Assembly: GCA_016795465.1 (NCBI GenBank)
Contig: JAEUHK010000073.1
Coordinates: 16,992 to 80,991, forward strand
Origin: Verrucomicrobiaceae bacterium
Lineage (GTDB): Bacteria > Verrucomicrobiota > Verrucomicrobiia > Verrucomicrobiales > Verrucomicrobiaceae
DNA: 64,000 nt
Direction: 5' to 3'
Positions 1-8,712 of this stretch are shown in pieces (within the stretch, counting starts at the first letter, position 1; every line of letters begins with the position of its first letter). The position numbers and the translations under genes are program-made. The notes under the pieces are model-generated. The model was not told where the DNA came from. It did not search any database and was given only the letters and a program-made list of their open reading frames with translations.

Positions 1-3000
1 CGCGCATTGCCATCAGAGCACCGGCGGCGGCGTGCATGCCTACTGGGATGGCCGTTTTGAGCTCTCTTTGGCCCAAACCGGCATCGTGAACGGCTTTGTC
101 GGCAACACGCTCGGCCTCACGAACTCGCCGAAGGTCATCGTGCCGCAAAGCATCGAGCGCAGCATCATGCACATGCGCATGGCCACGGCCTCGGCGAACC
201 ACAAGATGCCGCCGCTGGCGAAATCGCTCGTGGATCAGAACGCGATGACCGTGCTGGAGCAGTGGATCAATGAAGTCGTGCAGCCGCCGGGTGATCCGCT
301 GCCCTCGCCGTGGCTGAGCGGCGACATCGGCACCGTCACGCTCGCGGGCTCCTCGACTTATTTCAACGGCACCTACATCCTCAGCAGCAACGGCGCGGAT
401 GTGGGCGGAACGGCGGACTCCATGCAGGCCGCCAGCTATCAGCTCGTGACTGGCGATGGTGAACTCGTCGCGCAAGTGACCAGCATCTCGAACAGCAGCG
501 CAAACGCCGAGGCCGGCGTCATGGTGCGCGAGACGCTCGATGCGAACTCGAAGCACGGCAGCACTTTGATCACCTTTGGCAATCAAAGCCTCTTTAGCCG
601 CCGCACGACGACAGGTGGCTCCACGGTGAACACAAACGGCAGCAACGGCGCACCGCCTCGCTGGGTGAAAATCCGCCGCCGCGGGCCTTATGTCGAAAGT
701 TTCACCTCCACGAACGGCACGACGTGGGCGCTCGTCGGCACCGAAACGATCTCCATGGCGCAGAGCGTCTATTTCTGCCTCGTGCACAGCAGCGGCGCGG
801 CCGGAACGACGGGAAATGCCACCTTTGACAATGTGAGCGTCACACCGGGCATCTTCGGCGCAGGCCAGAATCTCCTCGTGAACAACACCGCGGCCAATCC
901 GATCACCTGGGACGCCATTCCGGGCATCAGCGGCACCAGCGTGGCCAACGGTCCCGTGCTTTGGTATCAAAACGACACGCTGAACTTCACCGGCACCGGC
1001 GGCACGGTCACGCTCGCGGGCGCGATGAACATGAACACCGGTTTGCTGAACATTGATGCCACGACAGGCGGTTTCACGTTCAACGGCGGCTCTTTGACCA
1101 GCGGACGCATCCGTGTCGGCACGGGCGAGAATGCGAACATCGGCGCGGTGCTCAATGGCAACGCCTTGATGCTCGGCCAGCTCGGCATGAACCCGAATGA
1201 CGCGACGAATCTCTTCAGCGGCACGATCACGCTTTCCTCTTCCACTGCGAATACCGGCACCACGACGCTCGAAAGCGGTAACGTGATCGTCAACGGCGCT
1301 GGCGTGAACTTCAACAGCAGCAGCGGCTTCGTCATTAACGGCAGCGGCGTGCGCATTCCGACTACGGCGGGCTATCCGTATGATAGCGGTCTGCTGCGCG
1401 GCGGTCTCCTGCACCTCACCGCGGGCACGGGCGATCATTTTGGCGCGCAGATGGTCACGCTGAACGGCGGCGGCATCATGTATCGCGACACGCTCGCGGG
1501 CAATCAGACGGAGACGATCCAAAACCTCACGCTCGCCAGTGGTGGCAATACTTTGTGCGCTGCCCCGCAAGGCGCGACCACGGGCGACACCTTGCTCGTC
1601 ACCAATCTCACGCGCAGCGTCGGAGCCACGCTGGAGGCACGCAGCGCCTTTGGCACGCTCGGCGGCACCGGCGACCTCGGACGCGTGAACATCACCAATC
1701 TCAATGGCAGCGCCGCAGTGAATACGAACGGCATTATCGGTGGCTGGGCCTACGGCGGCTCCGGCGCGGCCTTCTCGGGTGATTTCCTCACGCTTACCGC
1801 AAACGGCCTCGCGGCCAAAACACCGGACAAGGCCAGCAACACCACGGGAGGCACCTTGAACAGCCAGGCGCTGAATGCGGCCACCTCGGCGGACAATTTC
1901 CTCGTGAACAGCAATCAGACCGTGGATGGCACCACGGTGCCCACCTTGACGGTGAACTCGCTCATCGAGCAAAACGACATTATCCTCAATAATGGCGCGA
2001 AACTCGTCATCGGCAGCGGCGGACTCATCCTGCGCACGGCGAACTTCTGGATGCAAACGGGCGCTGGAGCCGGTGGCAAGCTCACCACCGGACTCCCGAG
2101 CGGCGAACTCTTTGTCACGACGCCGAACACGCCCGATGGCTTGACGGATCATCGCATCCGCGTGCGCATCGAGGACAATGGAACCACGCCGCTCATCCTC
2201 GTGAAAAGCGGGCGCGGTCGTCTGAACCTCGGCGGCAACACCGGCACCGGAACGACGGCGAATGCCTACACGGGCGGCACCTTCATCAATGAGGGCGTGA
2301 TCGTGGCCTACGACAACACCGCGCTCTCCAGCGGCGCGGTCACCGTGCGTCCCGGCGGCACGCTGTGGCTCGCGGGCAATGTCACCCTCGCGAACAGCGT
2401 CACCACCTCGGGCTTCGGCGGCACCACCAGCACCAGCGTGCTGATGGGAGCGCTGCGCATGGATGCCGCGACCACGCTCAGCGGCCCGGTCACGCTCGCG
2501 GGTCATACGCGTGTCGAAAACACCAGCGCTGGCAACATCGGCACCATCAGCGGCACCACCACCGGCAGCGGCGGCATCGAAAAGACCGGCGCGGGCATCC
2601 TGGTGCTCAGCAACGTCAACAATGCCTTCAACGGCGACATCATCGTCAATGCAGGCACGCTGCGAACCGGTGGATTCCGCGGCGGATACTTCGCCACGGC
2701 CACGCTCGGTGCGAACACGAGCGACCGCACCATCACCGTGAACACCGGCGCGATCCTCGATTTCACCGCGAACAACATTTTCACTGGCGCAGGAGCCAGC
2801 GCGGGCGGATTGCCAAAGCTCGCGATCAATGGCGGCACGTTGCAGAGCAGCCGCTTCAATGTGATCGGCCACCTCACGCTGAATGGCGGCACTTTGGTCC
2901 AGACCTCGCTCGATACCGGCCTGTATGAAGGCTACGAGTTCCTCGGCGACATCACCGTCGCGGGCACCGCGATGTCCACCATCAGCTCCACGAATGGCCG

Positions 3001-4702
3001 CGCCAATCACATCGCCGGAGGCCGCAATTTGCGCATTTCCATCACGCAGGCAGCCGCCGGGCTCACGATCAGCAATCCGTTGCGCGAAGGCTCCGGCGAC
3101 TACGTCGGCACCGGCGCGATCACAAAGGATGGCGCAGGCACTTTGATCCTCACCGCCAACAACACCTACACGGCGGGCACCACGATCAGCGCAGGCACCT
3201 TGCAGCTCGGCAACGGCGGCGCGACGGGATCGCCCGGCACCGGAGCCATCGTAAACAACGGCTCCATCCTCGTGAATCGCGACACCAGCGCCGCTCTCAC
3301 GCTCGTGGCCATCAGCGGCAGCGGCTCCTACACGCAGACAAACGGCAATATCGTCTTCAACGCCGTGAACAGCTTCGCCGGACCCAGCGTCATCAACGGC
3401 GGCACGCTGCAACTCAACGCCGGCGGCGGCGCGGGCGGCCTGCGCGGCACGGTGACGGTCAATGCGGGCGCGACGATCCGCTCCACCAACACGGACACCT
3501 TTGGCTATGTCGTCGGTCAGAAGGTGAACGTGCTGAACATCAACGGCGGCACCGTCGAGCACACCACGGTGAACAACCTCACGCTCTCCAGCGTCGCCAT
3601 TACGATGAACGGCGGCATTTTGCAGGCCACCGGCGTCGGCGCGGCCGCGCGGCTCGATTTCTTCGGCGGCGGCACCTCGCTTACCACCGATGCGGCGGCC
3701 ACCACGACAAGCATCGTGAACGGACAGATCAATCTCCGTCAAAACAACACCCTCTTCACGGTGAACGACGGCAGCGCCGCCATCGATCTCGCCATCACCG
3801 GCCCGATCACCAACTCCGTCTTTGGCGAAGGCAACAACGCCCTCATCAAAGCCGGCACCGGCACCCTCGCGCTGAACGGCACCAGCACCTACACCGGCCC
3901 CACCACGCTCAATGCGGGCACTTTGGTCCTCGCAGGCAGTCTCGCCAGTCCGGTGACCACGAATGCGGCCATCCTCGCGCCGCAGGGCACGCCGAGCACC
4001 AGCAGCAGCCTCATGCAAACCAGCGCCGCCACGTTGCGCCATCGCATCAATGGCCCTGTTGCTGGCACGGACTACGACCGCCTCACGGTCGGCGGCACGG
4101 TGACGCTCGCCGGCGCGCTCGACATCATCGCCACACCCGCGCTCAGCATCGGCACCAGCTTCACTTTGATCAACAAAACCAGCGCCGGAGCCGTGAGCGG
4201 CACCTTCACCGGACTCGCCGAAGGCGCGACCTTCACTGAGGACGGCAACCTCTTCCAAATCACCTACCAAGGCGGCGATGGCAATGATGTCGTGCTCACG
4301 GCCATCAGCGCGTTCACGCCCATCGAAAGCTGGCGCAACAGCCACTTCGGCAGCGCCGCCAACACCGGCAACGCGGCCGACAATGCCGACTTCGACGGCG
4401 ACGGCCTCGCGAACCTCCTCGAATACGGCCTCGGGACGAATCCCACGACGCGGACCACGCACACGCCGCCGCTGCAACGCGCCGCGAATGAGTTCACACT
4501 CGACTTCACCACCAGCGACACCGCCACTGACGTCACCGTCGCCGTCGAATCCAACACCGACCTCAGTCCCACCTGGAGCAGCGCCGGCATCACTTACGAG
4601 AACCTCGGCAGCAGCGGCGGCCAGACCACCTGGCGCGCCCACATCCCGAGCCCCGGCACGGAAACGAAACGCTTTGCACGGATCAAGGTGGTCAGGCCGT
4701 AG
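1..4702 (+). CDS. Autotransporter-type beta-strand repeat protein with N-terminal cytochrome c segment (5' end outside window)
   Basis: The reading frame is open to the left edge. The first bases encode A-H-C-H-Q, and base 1 is a C that would end a Cys codon, so they look like the tail of a CxxCH haem site. A downstream HKMPPLA near codon 60 fits the axial methionine of the c-type cytochrome domains that end many PVC-phylum sorbosone-dehydrogenase-like proteins. A concanavalin-like stretch (about codons 95-275, DUF1349-like) follows. Then come about 1,000 residues of Gly/Thr/Asn-rich beta-helical repeats with recurring NAGTL/NGGTL signatures, typical of the autotransporter-associated repeat PF12951. 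The C-terminus holds the calcium-binding-like DFDGDGLANLLEY motif and a terminal beta domain shared with the protein at 10295. It is probably exported and surface-associated. The GTG at 32 is an internal codon, not the start. Haem binding is inferred from one and a half motifs. Confidence 0.85.
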   Translation, partial: AHCHQSTGGGVHAYWDGRFELSLAQTGIVNGFVGNTLGLTNSPKVIVPQSIERSIMHMRMATASANHKMPPLAKSLVDQNAMTVLEQWINEVVQPPGDPLPSPWLSGDIGTVTLAGSSTYFNGTYILSSNGADVGGTADSMQAASYQLVTGDGELVAQVTSISNSSANAEAGVMVRETLDANSKHGSTLITFGNQSLFSRRTTTGGSTVNTNGSNGAPPRWVKIRRRGPYVESFTSTNGTTWALVGTETISMAQSVYFCLVHSSGAAGTTGNATFDNVSVTPGIFGAGQNLLVNNTAANPITWDAIPGISGTSVANGPVLWYQNDTLNFTGTGGTVTLAGAMNMNTGLLNIDATTGGFTFNGGSLTSGRIRVGTGENANIGAVLNGNALMLGQLGMNPNDATNLFSGTITLSSSTANTGTTTLESGNVIVNGAGVNFNSSSGFVINGSGVRIPTTAGYPYDSGLLRGGLLHLTAGTGDHFGAQMVTLNGGGIMYRDTLAGNQTETIQNLTLASGGNTLCAAPQGATTGDTLLVTNLTRSVGATLEARSAFGTLGGTGDLGRVNITNLNGSAAVNTNGIIGGWAYGGSGAAFSGDFLTLTANGLAAKTPDKASNTTGGTLNSQALNAATSADNFLVNSNQTVDGTTVPTLTVNSLIEQNDIILNNGAKLVIGSGGLILRTANFWMQTGAGAGGKLTTGLPSGELFVTTPNTPDGLTDHRIRVRIEDNGTTPLILVKSGRGRLNLGGNTGTGTTANAYTGGTFINEGVIVAYDNTALSSGAVTVRPGGTLWLAGNVTLANSVTTSGFGGTTSTSVLMGALRMDAATTLSGPVTLAGHTRVENTSAGNIGTISGTTTGSGGIEKTGAGILVLSNVNNAFNGDIIVNAGTLRTGGFRGGYFATATLGANTSDRTITVNTGAILDFTANNIFTGAGASAGGLPKLAINGGTLQSSRFNVIGHLTLNGGTLVQTSLDTGLYEGYEFLGDITVAGTAMSTISSTNGRANHIAGGRNLRISITQAAAGLTISNPLREGSGDYVGTGAITKDGAGTLILTANNTYTAGTTISAGTLQLGNGGATGSPGTGAIVNNGSILVNRDTSAALTLVAISGSGSYTQTNGNIVFNAVNSFAGPSVINGGTLQLNAGGGAGGLRGTVTVNAGATIRSTNTDTFGYVVGQKVNVLNINGGTVEHTTVNNLTLSSVAITMNGGILQATGVGAAARLDFFGGGTSLTTDAAATTTSIVNGQINLRQNNTLFTVNDGSAAIDLAITGPITNSVFGEGNNALIKAGTGTLALNGTSTYTGPTTLNAGTLVLAGSLASPVTTNAAILAPQGTPSTSSSLMQTSAATLRHRINGPVAGTDYDRLTVGGTVTLAGALDIIATPALSIGTSFTLINKTSAGAVSGTFTGLAEGATFTEDGNLFQITYQGGDGNDVVLTAISAFTPIESWRNSHFGSAANTGNAADNADFDGDGLANLLEYGLGTNPTTRTTHTPPLQRAANEFTLDFTTSDTATDVTVAVESNTDLSPTWSSAGITYENLGSSGGQTTWRAHIPSPGTETKRFARIKVVRP

Positions 4703-4754
4703 CTTGTGGCCGGAGGCGCTTGCTTGCCTCCCCGCACTCCGGTTGATTGTCCTC

Positions 4755-5678
4755 ATGATCCTTCGTTTCTTCCTCTACAGCCTCCTCGTCGCCTCGCTCC
4801 CAGCCGTGGGCGAGGATTTGTGCCAGCAACCTTCACCCGAAGAGATGGCAAAGGCGGCCGGAGTCACGCTGCCGCCGCTGCCGTGGCATGTGGCGAATGT
4901 GTGGTGGGACTTTGAGAAGCCGGTGGAGCACTTCACGTCCCTGGAGGTCGATGTGACGATCGACCGGGATGTGCCGAGCGATTACAACTTGTACATCTCG
5001 CCGTGCGGCATCGCGAAGATCAACGGCTTGCAGTTCTACGGCGGCATCCAGACCAACATCAACGGCTGGGCCACCAAAGAGAGCCGTGAACGCGTGCATC
5101 GCGGCAAAGGCGGCATTTTTTCACGTTGGTCGAGCGACAAGACGACGCCCATCGGGCTGGATCATGTGCGCACGGCGGCGGAGGACTGCTTGGTGGAGAG
5201 CGCGGGCTACGAAGGTGAGTTCGCGAGTGTGCGGAGGCCGTTTGCGTGGACGAAGGGCACTTACACCTGGTGCATCACGAAAGGGGCGAGCGAAGGCGGC
5301 AATACGTGGTTCACCTGCACGATTCGTGATTCGAAGGGCAGCGTGCATGAGGTGGGCAGTTTGCGGTTTGAGGGCACGGACTTCACGTTTTGGGAGCGGC
5401 ACAGCGCCTTCGTGGAAGTTTACAGCACGTCGAAGATTCCGAAGTCCGGCATACCGAAGGTGAATGTGACGTTTGGCTGGCCGCGATTGAACGGAGCGAA
5501 GGTGCCGCTGAAGAAAGCGCATGCCTACTATCCCGACAAAGGTGGCCCAGACTCGCCGGATTGCGCGTGGGTGAAGGCGGAGGGCGAAAACTGCGTCGTG
5601 GAGGTCGGTCCGATCTTCAAACGCGATGAAGCGAAGCGGCGGCATGATCTGGCAACGAGTGTGAAGGATGCGAATTGA
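4755..5678 (+). CDS. Secreted hypothetical protein, possibly DUF3472-like
   Basis: 307 codons. The ATG at 4755 was chosen because it starts a clean signal peptide (MILRFFLYSLLVASLPAVG); the same frame is open upstream only as a shadow of the preceding gene. The mature part contains FYGGIQTNINGW, GGIFSRWSSDK and a tryptophan-rich central beta region. This is reminiscent of DUF3472-type carbohydrate-associated secreted proteins, but I cannot confirm that membership. Four cysteines in the mature part could form disulfides. The 52-bp gap after the repeat protein contains a GGAGGC/GCCTCC hairpin (4712-4731) without a T tract. The regulator gene downstream has its own promoter, so this gene is probably monocistronic. 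Function unknown. Confidence 0.8.
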   Translation: MILRFFLYSLLVASLPAVGEDLCQQPSPEEMAKAAGVTLPPLPWHVANVWWDFEKPVEHFTSLEVDVTIDRDVPSDYNLYISPCGIAKINGLQFYGGIQTNINGWATKESRERVHRGKGGIFSRWSSDKTTPIGLDHVRTAAEDCLVESAGYEGEFASVRRPFAWTKGTYTWCITKGASEGGNTWFTCTIRDSKGSVHEVGSLRFEGTDFTFWERHSAFVEVYSTSKIPKSGIPKVNVTFGWPRLNGAKVPLKKAHAYYPDKGGPDSPDCAWVKAEGENCVVEVGPIFKRDEAKRRHDLATSVKDAN

Positions 5679-5697
5679 TGAGGTAGATTACCAATCG

Positions 5698-5752
5698 GTA
5701 ACGATTCGGTTACGGATTTGGCTTTTCAGGCGGAGGGCGTGCCGGGTAGAGT
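5698..5752 (+). promoter_or_regulatory. GTWAC tandem box and promoter ahead of the response regulator (site A)
   Basis: GTAAC (5698-5702), six bases, then GTTAC (5709-5713): half-sites 11 bp apart centre to centre, as OmpR-family dimers prefer. A further TTACC (5688-5692) forms an inverted pair with the overlapping GGTAA. Downstream, TTTTCA (5723-5728) and TAGAGT (5747-5752), 18 bp apart, make a plausible -35/-10. The predicted leader to the ATG at 5769 is only about 10 nt and has no Shine-Dalgarno. The same layout recurs at 10231, 12991 and 14698. Confidence 0.6.
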
Positions 5753-5768
5753 CCGCGCTCACGTTCCC

Positions 5769-6446
5769 ATGCAGATACTTGTCGTAGAAGATGAACCGGA
5801 TCTCGCCCGCCATATCGCGGGTGCCTTGACGCGCAGCGGTCATGCGACGGAGGTGCGCCACGATGGCAAGGAGGCGCTCGAAACGGCGCTGAACCGCAGG
5901 CCAGACCTGATCGTGCTGGATGTGAATCTGCCGTCGATGGATGGTTTCACCGTTTTATCGCGGCTGCGGCAGGCGCAGTCGTCGTCGCGGGTGATCATGC
6001 TGACCTCGCATGGCGATGTGGAGAGCCGTTTGCGCGGTTTGAACGGCGGCGCGGATGATTATCTGGCGAAACCCTTCTCGATGGATGAACTCGTCGCGCG
6101 GGTGACCGTGCTCGGGCGTCGCGGCGGGGCGCTGGCGGAGGAAAATGTGCTCAAGGCGGGTGATGTGGTGATGGATGTGCCGCAGCGCAAGGTGACGCGG
6201 AAGGGCGAGAAGATCGAGCTTTCGCCACGCGAGTTCGAGGTGCTGCAGATCCTAATGAAGGAGCCGGCGCGTGTGTTTTCCCGCAATGACATCTGCGAGC
6301 GCATCTGGCAGCGGGAGCACCAGTATGACACGCGCACGGTGGAGATCTTCATCATGCGGCTGCGCAAGAAGCTGGAACTCGACGACGGGGCGAATTTGAT
6401 TCGCACCGTGCGCGGCGCGGGCTACCAGATGGCCGTGACCGAATGA
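5769..6446 (+). CDS. OmpR-family response regulator
   Basis: 225 codons. The receiver domain (1-115) has the acidic pair in VVEDE, the phospho-acceptor Asp51 in IVLDVNLP and the Lys of LAKPF. The C-terminal winged helix (about 128-222) contains SPREFEVLQIL and the terminal IRTVRGAGYQM hairpin typical of the OmpR/PhoB class. A TTG 51 nt upstream opens the same frame, but it would add residues before the receiver's first strand and lies inside the promoter, so the ATG at 5769 is used. The stop overlaps the kinase start in an ATGA, indicating translational coupling. The tandem GTWAC box upstream suggests autoregulation. The same box precedes three secreted-protein genes, which are the best candidate targets. 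Confidence 0.93.
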   Translation: MQILVVEDEPDLARHIAGALTRSGHATEVRHDGKEALETALNRRPDLIVLDVNLPSMDGFTVLSRLRQAQSSSRVIMLTSHGDVESRLRGLNGGADDYLAKPFSMDELVARVTVLGRRGGALAEENVLKAGDVVMDVPQRKVTRKGEKIELSPREFEVLQILMKEPARVFSRNDICERIWQREHQYDTRTVEIFIMRLRKKLELDDGANLIRTVRGAGYQMAVTE

Positions 6447-7789
6447 GACGCTGGCCGCTCAAGATCAAAACCGGCGCCTACGCGGCGTTGCTGACCATGC
6501 TGACGCTGATGGTCACGGCGGTGTTCTTTTTCACCATCCTCTACTACCGCCAGCGCAAGGAAGTGGACGACGAGCTGCGCGACAACGCGGACGAGCTCGT
6601 GCGCGATCTGCGCAATTTCCGCGGCGCGCCGGTGAATCCGCGGCATCCGCTGAGCGTGAAGTTTGTGCCGGTGGACCTGCGTGAGCACTACCTCATGCTG
6701 ATGGGGCCGGAGGGACAACTCTTGTATCAATCGCCGAATCTCGAAGGCACCAACATCGAGGGCGAGCCGGGCTTTCGCACCGTGACGATCGCGCAGCAGG
6801 CCTGTCGCGCGGGCAGCTTCAAAATGGGTGACTTCACCGTGCATGTGGCGATGAGTCTCGCACCACTGGAGGCGTTTCACGCGGATCTGCGTTTCGGACT
6901 GCTGATGACGCTGCCGCTGATCGGCGTCATGGTCTTCGCAGGCGGTTTGTGGCTCGGAAATCGTGCCGTGGCCCCCGTTGCAGCGCTCTCGCATGCCGCG
7001 GAGGCCATTTCGGTCGAAAATCTCGCCGAACGGCTGCCCACACCGCCTGCTGATGATGAGATCGCGAGGCTGACTGTGGTGCTGAATAGCGCGTTTGATC
7101 GTCTGCGGGCCGCTTACACCTCCGCGACGCGTTTTTCCGCCGATGCCTCGCATCAGCTCAAAACGCCCGTGGCCGTTTTGCGGGCCGGTTTGGAGTCTTT
7201 GCGCGATTCGCCGGAAACAAGCGCCGCCTCGCGTGAAGAGCTCGATGGCCTGCTGCGGCAAGTGCGACGCCTCACGGGCTTGATTCAGGATTTGCTGCTG
7301 CTGGCGGGCACGGATGCGCGGAGGCTGCGTTTGGAGAGCCAGCCCTTCGATTTGAGCGATCTGGCTGCGGAGGCGCTCGATGACCTCGGCGTACTCGCTC
7401 ACGACCGGCTGGAGGTGGAGAGTGATTTGACGCCTGGACTCACCGTGTGCGCGGATCGTCGTCACGTGGCGATGGTTTCTCAAAATCTCATCGAAAACGC
7501 GGCGAAGTACACGCCGGAAGGCGGTCGTGTGCGAGTCACGACCACTCGCGAAGGCGATGTCGCGCGGCTTTCGGTGGCGAACACGGGGCCTGCGTTGCCG
7601 GAAGCGGATCGCGAGGGGATTTTCGAGCGTTTCCGCCGCGGCTCCCAAGTTGGCGAAGGTACCAGCGGGCATGGTTTGGGCCTGAACATCGCGAGAGAAC
7701 TCGCTCGAGCGCATGGCGGTGATTTGGAACTCGTGCGCAGCGATGGCGAGTGGACGGAGTTTGCGCTGACGTTACCAATGGGCGTGTGA
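6443..7789 (+). CDS. Sensor histidine kinase (OmpR-partner type)
   Basis: 448 codons, overlapping the regulator by 4 bp. A transmembrane helix at about 12-34 and a second at about 152-174 flank a periplasmic segment of about 115 residues with no recognised ligand domain. A HAMP linker follows. The HisKA domain carries the phospho-acceptor His237 in ASHQLKTPVA. The ATP-binding domain shows the N box NLIENAAKYTPEGG, and GHGLGLNIA as the G2 box. It presumably phosphorylates Asp51 of the upstream regulator. The signal sensed cannot be read from the sequence. The stop codon lies inside the first base pairs of a 149-bp hairpin repeat. Confidence 0.93.
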   Translation: MRRWPLKIKTGAYAALLTMLTLMVTAVFFFTILYYRQRKEVDDELRDNADELVRDLRNFRGAPVNPRHPLSVKFVPVDLREHYLMLMGPEGQLLYQSPNLEGTNIEGEPGFRTVTIAQQACRAGSFKMGDFTVHVAMSLAPLEAFHADLRFGLLMTLPLIGVMVFAGGLWLGNRAVAPVAALSHAAEAISVENLAERLPTPPADDEIARLTVVLNSAFDRLRAAYTSATRFSADASHQLKTPVAVLRAGLESLRDSPETSAASREELDGLLRQVRRLTGLIQDLLLLAGTDARRLRLESQPFDLSDLAAEALDDLGVLAHDRLEVESDLTPGLTVCADRRHVAMVSQNLIENAAKYTPEGGRVRVTTTREGDVARLSVANTGPALPEADREGIFERFRRGSQVGEGTSGHGLGLNIARELARAHGGDLELVRSDGEWTEFALTLPMGV

Positions 7790-7934
7790 GCGTTTTGGAG
7801 TGCGGTGGGAAGACCGCGGAGCGGTCGCGACACCGCTTTCGTGCGGGCGGAGCGGGTGGTGGGTAGATTGCGTATCCTGCGGGCTAAAGCGGTGTCGCGC
7901 TTCGCTTCTCACCGCACTCCAGGACGCTGTCGCG
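7786..7934. repeat. RAYT-associated hairpin repeat, copy 1
   Basis: A 149-bp element, about 94% identical (9 mismatches by eye) to 8549-8697 and in the same orientation. Its ends are complementary (GAGTGCGGTG near the left, CACCGCACTC near the right). An inner pair, GCGACACCGCTTT and AAAGCGGTGTCGC, is also complementary, so the whole unit can fold as a long branched hairpin. It overlaps the stop of the kinase gene and ends about 38 bp before the transposase ATG. Confidence 0.85.
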
Positions 7935-7971
7935 CTTGCGAGAGGTCCAACTGCTTTTTAGACTTTGTGCC

Positions 7972-8541
7972 ATGCATCCCGATGACGATCCGAAGCTCGC
8001 GTGGCCGCATGCTCCGACACATCGACTTGGCGAACGTGGCATCTACTTCGTCACGGCGGGCACTTACCTCAAGCGGCACCACTTTCGCGGCCCGGAGCGC
8101 CTCGAAGTGCTTCACCGCGGACTCTTGACCGTCTGCGAGCGGTTCCACTGGCGGCTCGAAGCTTGGGCGGTGTTCTCGAATCACTACCACTTCGTCGCGG
8201 AATCTCCTGCCAGTGCTGAAACGCTTCCACAAATGCTCTCGCAGCTTCACACCAAAACGGCGAAGTGGGTCAATCAGCTCGATGACATGCCGGAACGCCA
8301 GGTCTGGCACAATTACCGCGAAACGCTCCTCACCTTCGAGCCCTCCTGCTTCGCGCGACTCAACTACACGCATCAAAACGCCGTCAAACACGGCCTCGTG
8401 AAGCAGGCACGCGACTACCCGTGGTGCTCCGCGGCTTGGTTCGAGAAACACACATCGCGTGCCATGGCCAAAGCTATCAGTCGCTTCAAAACCGATCGCG
8501 TCCAAGTGCCTGATGCTTACGACGTGGCTCCCGAGTGGTGA
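7972..8541 (+). CDS. REP-associated tyrosine transposase (RAYT, Y1/HUH superfamily)
   Basis: 189 codons. It carries the HUH metal-binding motif as His71-Tyr72-His73 in FSNHYHFV, and the nucleophile Tyr132 in LNYTHQNAVKHGLV, the counterpart of the YIHxNPVRAGLV signature of TnpA_REP proteins. Length fits the family. The ATG at 7972 is used; a TTG 36 nt upstream would start inside the flanking repeat. RAYTs are single-copy housekeeping-like transposases that mobilise or maintain short REP palindromes rather than themselves. Here the gene lies exactly between two copies of one 149-bp palindromic element, the expected arrangement. Frame and motifs are intact, so it may be active. Confidence 0.9.
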   Translation: MHPDDDPKLAWPHAPTHRLGERGIYFVTAGTYLKRHHFRGPERLEVLHRGLLTVCERFHWRLEAWAVFSNHYHFVAESPASAETLPQMLSQLHTKTAKWVNQLDDMPERQVWHNYRETLLTFEPSCFARLNYTHQNAVKHGLVKQARDYPWCSAAWFEKHTSRAMAKAISRFKTDRVQVPDAYDVAPEW

Positions 8542-8548
8542 GACCCGC

Positions 8549-8697
8549 GTGAGCGTTTTGGACTGCGGTGGGAAGGCCGCGGAGCGGTCGCGACACCGCT
8601 TTGGTGCGGGCGGAGCGGGTGGTGGCTGGATTGCGTGTCGTGCGGGCGAAAGCGGTGTCGCGCTTCGCTTCCCACCGCACTCCAGGACGCTGTCGCG
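8549..8697. repeat. RAYT-associated hairpin repeat, copy 2
   Basis: Direct repeat of 7786-7934, same length and orientation, starting 7 bp after the transposase stop. The outer and inner complementary arms are preserved. Several of the differences fall in the central loop-like part between the inner arms. It ends 15 bp before the stop codon of the convergent gene at 8713. Confidence 0.85.
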
Positions 8698-8712
8698 TGC
8701 CTCGTTTGTGCC

